Origin: Takakia lepidozioides
Lineage: Eukaryota > Streptophyta > Takakiopsida > Takakiales > Takakiaceae
Direction: 5' to 3'
NCBI GenBank assembly: GCA_030704615.1
Contig: CM060732.1
Span: 1,738,001-1,802,000 of the forward strand
Length of the DNA: 64,000 nt
A program made the position numbers and the translations under genes. Positions 59,290-64,000 of the stretch are shown here, piece after piece (position 1 is the first letter of the stretch; each line of letters begins with the position of its first letter). Under the pieces are notes generated by a model, which saw only the letters and a list, made by a program, of their open reading frames with translations, was not told the origin of the DNA and did no database searches.

Positions 59290-59423
59290 ATGATATGATT
59301 GTATTGCAATTGTATTATATTGATGATTTGATTGGATGATTTGTTGATTTGAAGTTTGATTTGATGTTGATTTTGAAATAAAGCCAAAGCTTTATACACC
59401 GAGTGATCTCCAATAAGAATGAT

Positions 59424-59790
59424 CTACTTCAGTTCCTTTATCTGGGTAATAATAGCAGTATCTGCTTCTACTTGTTGTGCAGCCTCATCAATTATTACGC
59501 AATTAATAGCTTCAACGATCGTTGGCCTGCTATGGAGACAGTGCAAAAAAACAATGCAAGCATTCTCCATGCATTCCATCTCCAACCATTTCAGTGATGA
59601 AGCTGCAGAAGAAGGAAGCATGTCATATGCAGGCTCTAAGCCGATCATAATTTGAAAAATGTCTCTGTCAATTCAGAAAACAGCTCAGTGCCAGAACTTC
59701 CTAGTTTTCCAAATCCATTTTCGTCTTTGTTGTATCCCGAGGAAAACTTTGCAGCGTCTTTACATTCCAGAGTCTGTTGAGGAAATAATT
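59424..59790 (-). pseudogene. Upf1/Sen1-like SF1 helicase fragment
   Basis: The minus strand reads ENACIVF, then (after a one-base change near the T7 run) CTVSIAG-like sequence, and INCVIIDEAAQQVEADTAII, a Walker B box with the DEAAQ..E pattern of Upf1/Sen1 RNA/DNA helicases. An upstream piece, KDAAKFSSGYNKDENGFGKL, may be part of the same exon. The Walker A part is absent and frames change, so it is an exon scrap or pseudogene. Confidence 0.65.
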
Positions 59791-59804
59791 TTATTTCATT
59801 ATTA

Positions 59805-60255
59805 AACCATATGCTTAATGACAACATGTGCAATGTGCATTGCAAAATTTGGCAGTGAACAGACATCATCTGCACCCAAAACCATATTTTCTTCCCTCAT
59901 TTGCACTCCAAAGTTGAGTTCTCTTAAAGTTCATGCACTGTTGATGAGCATATTTCTTAATGTTGCTCATCTTTTGCGACTTTGCATATATGATCTGGAC
60001 ATACTTAAGCGCATGTGGACCAAATATGAGCTTGAACCAAGTTCATTCAATGGGTCATTCAAGTGTTAAACACATCTACGTGTTTTAGAGACGGAAAACT
60101 GCATTTCGTTTGCACATGATTTTTTTTAAATTCCGTTCTTAAACCATATGCTTAATGACAACATATGCAATGTGCGTACAAAATTTGAGAGTAAATAAAA
60201 GTCATTTGGACCCAAAACCATATTTTCTTCCCTCATTTGCACTCCAAAGTTGAGA
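59805..60255. repeat. Tandem duplicated 115-bp segment, period about 340
   Basis: CCATATGCTTAATGACAACAT through CATTTGCACTCCAAAGTTGAG occurs at about 59806-59920 and 60147-60254, roughly 85 percent alike by eye. Adjoins the helicase scrap and may be its former intron. Confidence 0.75.
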
Positions 60256-60419
60256 TGTTTTCAACTTCATGCACTCTTCATAGAGAGTTCTGCAATAGTG
60301 AACGAAGATTTTTTATTTATTTTTTAACATTTGTTTTTTGTCCAATCTTTTGCACGGATGTAGTGGTGCAAAGGTTGAATTCACATAACAAAATCAATCA
60401 TTACGTCGCAGAAATCCCC

Positions 60420-60890
60420 AATCATAGAACCCCAGGCGAAAGGGTATTGCGACGCCCTAGCTCGACTGCGACGGCGGGGAATCGCAACCTCGCCATTGTG
60501 GACGGGGGGCCGTTGCGACTCCATGGCGACACAGCCTCCCAGGGGCGTCGCAGGGTATGTCTGCGATTCCCGGATGTTGCAAACCCTAGCTCGAGCTGGC
60601 TCGGCCCTCCCCACGCGCCTAAGTGGGAGAGGGTGTTGTTGCGACTCCCGGGAGTCGCAGCCTGGCGGGGGCGTCGCAGAGCGTATCGGCGACTCCCGGA
60701 CGACGCAACCCCAGGCGCGCTAGCAGATCATGCCCCAATTCCAGTGACATGGTGGCAATGCAAGGTGGGGGCAAGGTCACCTGAGCGGTGCCGTTGCGAC
60801 GCTCCAACATCACAATTCATGGATCGGGCGCCTGCGCGGCCCTGCAGTCGCAGGGGGGTCGGCGCGTCCGGCACGCCCGGGGTCCCGTCG
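60420..60890. repeat. GC-rich repeat with GCGACTCCCGG words
   Basis: A CpG-dense island. GTTGCGACTC ... GGGGCGTCGCAG ... GATTCCCGGATGTTGCAA (60512 on) recurs about 126 bp later as GTTGCGACTC ... GGGGGCGTCGCAG ... GACTCCCGGACGACGCAA. Further partial copies lie at 60440 and 60790. The long open frames across it are composition effects. Confidence 0.7.
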
Positions 60891-61197
60891 TCGCTAAACC
60901 CCCCCTAAACGTAGTAGTGCACATTTCCTTTGTGGCAGCTGGAGAAGAGAGTGATTATTGTGCTCGAATAGAATATAAATGACCTGAATATAACTATGAG
61001 CACACCACAAATGAGCTTGGAGGCTTACATTCGGAAGTGGAAAAGGCTGACATGGAGGTACTGTTTTTTCCGAGAGTTTGCCAAGGAAGGGAATATATCG
61101 AGATCCAGCGATTTGGACAATCAGGTTGGAGGCAAGTGGGCCATGATGAGGGTCGCTTATAGGTCCTCCCAAACTTTTCTCTTTTTTTCACTTTGTG

Positions 61198-61520
61198 ATG
61201 ATCGTTAACGATCATTGTAGCAGGTTGTTGTCTGAGGGGGTCACTTTGTATGGCAAGTGCCAAACAAGTGATCGTTCACATGTGATGATCGTCGACGATC
61301 ATCACATGTTTATTTTTTAGCTGATTGCACTCTCAGGTTTTACATTATTTTTTTTGAAAATACAGTAGCAGTCGATTATGTTCTTCATGCTGTGTGTGTA
61401 GTTTCTTTCCAGGGAGAATGTGATAATCGTCGACGATCATTACATTCTCTTGTGTTTTACTGTGGCCGGGTATCATAGACTGCACCCTTCGAATGTGATG
61501 ATCTTCCAAAATCATCACAT
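61198..61520. repeat. Cluster of four palindromes with related core
   Basis: 61198-61215: ATGATCGTTAACGATCAT, perfect 18 bp. 61278-61309: perfect 32-bp palindrome centred on GTCGAC. 61414-61449: 18-bp arms around GTCGAC with one mismatch and one G.T pair. 61493-61520: arms ATGTGATGAT/ATCATCACAT with an 8-nt centre, touching the LTR start. The arms resemble one another (GTGATGATC), unlike those at 22.7-23.1 kb (TTAAGGTGTC), but core GTYRAY and layout agree. Confidence 0.88.
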
Positions 61521-62232
61521 GTCGCGGCCCTTTGCCTTGAGGGCGAGGGGTCGGGACACAAGAGGGGCTGCCCTTGTGGTGGGGGCAGCGGCAACAAATA
61601 GGGATAGGGGCTGAAGTACCCTTGAGTGCCGAAGGCACTCAAGGAGGTGGAGGCGCTCACTAGGTGGAGCCTCGCCAACCGGGTTGCGGTGGGGGGGCTC
61701 CGTGTGGGGTGGTGGTAGTGTAGGGAGTCGTAGTGGGGGTGGTATAGGACTCACCATGAGGCTGAGGCATTGTGGTGGAGTCGTGGGGAGTCTTGGGACT
61801 CACCACGGTCCATTGGGGCCGTGGTGGGTGGGCCAAGACTCACCGCAGGTTTATGACAAGGAGTCAAGGGTCGAGGTGGTAGTTCACCAGATTTGAACTT
61901 GGCTGTTTGTGGAACCCTCGCGGACACTTACAGAAGTATATATAGGGAGTAGTAACCCTGATAACGGTGCAAGCCCGTTGGTGAACAAAAGCTAGTGAGT
62001 AAGCGTGCGAGCCAGAAAGCGACCAAGGTGTGGGGAGCTATTCCGGACTGCCAACTACTAAAAGCGAATTTCCACTAGGCCCAAAGTGGTGGAGGAGTAA
62101 GGGGGACCGTTATGCCCCGGTGAGCAGCCGAAGCTCCGAATTGGCCCGACGGCCAGTTTGGGAGTTAGGCGCGCGCATCAAAGCGAGTAACTATGACTTA
62201 AAGGGGGAGTTACCAAAGTGAGGTGCGCGATA
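61520..62232 (+). mobile_element. LTR, copy 2 (713 bp, with TATA box)
   Basis: Same family as 39779-40282: starts TGTCGCGG, ends GTGCGCGATA (one change from GCGACA), and is followed by a primer binding site. It keeps the internal block 61729-61950 missing from copy 1, including TATATATAGGG at 61937, the likely start of transcription. The CCTTGAGTGCC hairpin lies at 61620-61644. Confidence 0.87.
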
Positions 62233-62234
62233 TT

Positions 62235-62246
62235 TGGTATCAGAGC
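62235..62246 (+). promoter_or_regulatory. Primer binding site (initiator Met tRNA)
   Basis: TGGTATCAGAGC three bases after the LTR, the same as at 40285. Confidence 0.9.
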
Positions 62247-62249
62247 CTA

Positions 62250-63240
62250 GAGTTCTGTAAAGGGAAAATAGGTGATGAGAAACACACTTGGATTTTGCAA
62301 GTAGAGTATAGAGTGTGCGGGAGAAGGAGACAACAAGCATAGTGGCAAGGCAAACTGGATGAGCAATAGAAGAATGAACGTGGATTAACAAAGAGAAGGA
62401 TGAAGGTCTTGGTTCACTTCGTGGATCAGGATGGATGTAGTGTGAACAGTCAGCATGGGGGAGATACATTCATCAAGTGAGAGGTTGCTTGAGCGCCATG
62501 CCACGACGGATGAAGCCACTGGATGAACAACAGACGAGCAGGGTGGATGGACATAGTTTGACAGCATGCAAACCAATGATCTGATGTTGATCAACGGATG
62601 AGGGGACGTTGTCTTGTGACACTAAGGCGCATGACTAAGCGAAACCATGTAATTAAGTTTTGGGCTCGTAAGATCTTATCAAGACGTGGATCAGGGCCAC
62701 ATGTCCATAACTTAGTGCTTAGTCAGCAGGCACGACTAGGGAAGGCTTAGCTGATTAGTAGATGTTGGGGCAGTGATTAGAACGTAGGGACTTGGGAAAG
62801 TACGATTTCCAAGGATTATTGCAGGGTACAAGGTAGCAGACAGAGATCATTTAAGGCAGAGAGACAATTCACTTTGAAGTTAAGTTTTACTTTCAAGTTA
62901 GAGAGAGGCGATGGAGACAGAGCAGAAGAAACGCGGATTAGACTGAGTAGGTTTAGTGAAGTGATTAGTGAGATGTGTGTATCATGTTGGTACTAAGCGG
63001 CCTTGATAGTAAGCAGTGTGATACAAAAAAGATAGACTGGATTTACAAGGCAAAGCATGTATAGTTGAAATCAACGATCAAGAGAGTAATACTGGAAAAC
63101 GTTTGAGCTGCAACAAGTGTAGAGAGAACGAAAAGAGACAAGATGAGGGTAGCTGGGCTGGATCACAAGTAAAACTTATTCGTGCAGGCCCTGTAAATGA
63201 TAGATCGAGATGAAAAGCAAAGACAATAAGTTGAGAAGTA
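62250..63240. other. Retroelement leader, non-coding
   Basis: A purine-rich kilobase between primer site and gag with no open domain. Long leaders are common in plant gypsy elements. Confidence 0.45.
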
Positions 63241-63425
63241 TGTATTGAGGGGCACCTTCGAGGGCGTCCGAAATCGAAAGGCACTCACGCTCTTGGAGCT
63301 AGAGCAATACTTCCAGGCGGCCAAGTTGAGTGACGAGGATTGGGTGGAAGTGGTACCCACCTATTTGAGGGGCTACGCTCAACAATGGTGGCAGAAACGC
63401 CTTCAGGACCAAGGGCCAAACCGAG
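63241..63425 (+). pseudogene. Gypsy gag fragment
   Basis: GTFEGVRNRKALTLLELEQY, FQAAKLSDEDWVEVVPTYLR, GYAQQWWQKRLQDQGPNRE fits the first part of a gypsy capsid domain (F.G..N......E.YF.A, YL.G.A..WW). It follows LTR copy 2 and its leader on the same strand, so it is likely that element's gag, cut off at about 63440. Confidence 0.75.
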
Positions 63426-63429
63426 AGAC

Positions 63430-64000
63430 ATCATCAAACATATATGGACTGCAAGTTTACGGGAGGGGGGGGGGGGGAATTCACAATGGCATCATAACAC
63501 TAAGAAGGGAAGTGGAATGGGGAACATGGAATTACAATTTGGGGTCTTCTCTTCACTTTCTCTTGCTGATCACAGGAAGGGAAAAAATTGCTCCCACTAT
63601 CGACTGCCAGCCTTTCTGACCAGACAAACTGACCACCTTGCATGTCCACGATTCTGAGTTTCTTGCACATAATAGGCTAGTGGTTACAAGCCTAACACTG
63701 GATTATAGCCAATGTTCGTCATGGGTACGACTTTTGCACAAAAACGAATTACGACTATGTGAGTGTAGCATGCATGATGCAGCAAATTAAGAATTTGCAG
63801 ATTGGTTCTTGTGAGAATGAAGTGGAGTGGGTACTTCTGCAAAACCTCCACATTGGTGGCATCGTGACATGGGAACATCATATACTGGGTATCTCCATTT
63901 CAGACAAAAATGAGGGGAATGGGGTAAGGATTTTTCTCAGCAATAGCTTGCCATGGTGGCGCTGCCAGAAGTTCAAACCAACAATAACAGTCATGGTAAA
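63430..64000. other. Right edge, unassigned
   Basis: Begins with G13 (63465-63477). No domain recognised. Confidence 0.35.

Noticed and set aside
60237-60908. Arg-rich open frame of about 220 codons
   Set aside because: Runs through a GC-rich repeat; composition explains it.

Overview
The window is nuclear DNA from a land plant with a large, transposon-filled genome. The signs are an intron-rich plant RPB2 gene, scattered fragments of plant-type (PLS/DYW) pentatricopeptide genes, and Ty3/gypsy, Ty1/copia, LINE, CACTA/EnSpm and piggyBac-like remains. LTR 3' borders carry the plant-type initiator-Met tRNA primer binding site. A fern or another seedless plant is my best guess, but no single gene proves it. 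I see no rRNA gene, no convincing tRNA gene and no CRISPR array.

Two host genes are well supported. RPB2 (second-largest subunit of RNA polymerase II) lies on the minus strand at 38582-27790. All 25 exons join in frame at GT/AG borders to give 1186 residues, the normal plant length. At the left edge (1-6133, plus) the 3' part of a coiled-coil protein gene can be followed through at least eleven short exons. Its introns hold SINE-like repeats and a PPR scrap.

Left half: a gypsy gag relic (6.5-7.3 kb) and a second gag N-terminal half (7.9-8.85 kb) are followed by a degenerate minus-strand gypsy element (15.2-8.85 kb). That element is the most interesting object here. Between protease and reverse transcriptase it encodes a C5-cytosine DNA methyltransferase of DNMT3-like pattern, and after the integrase it encodes a PHD finger. 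The lone gag half next to it and the missing gag half of the element suggest one element split by an internal inversion. A CTAGTGG-rich 463-bp tandem repeat borders it. Next come a piggyBac-like fragment, PPR fragments, a copia RT fragment and a copia element whose whole RT was deleted in frame (17-21.4 kb).

Middle: 22-27.8 kb is mostly unassigned AT-rich DNA with one palindrome cluster and a tRNA-derived SINE head. RPB2 follows. Upstream of RPB2 there is a C-rich repeat zone, then a 504-bp LTR with primer binding site.

Right half: a decayed CACTA TNP2 transposase (45.4-41.4 kb, minus), a PPR pseudogene cut by a small LINE insertion (46 kb), two head-to-head LINE 3' halves (47.8-50.4 kb), a Transposase_24-like fragment (51.1 kb) and a decayed chromodomain gypsy element (53.6-59.3 kb). 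After these come an Upf1/Sen1-like helicase scrap, a GC-rich repeat, a second palindrome cluster, and a second copy of the 39.8-kb LTR family (713 bp) with primer site and gag remains.
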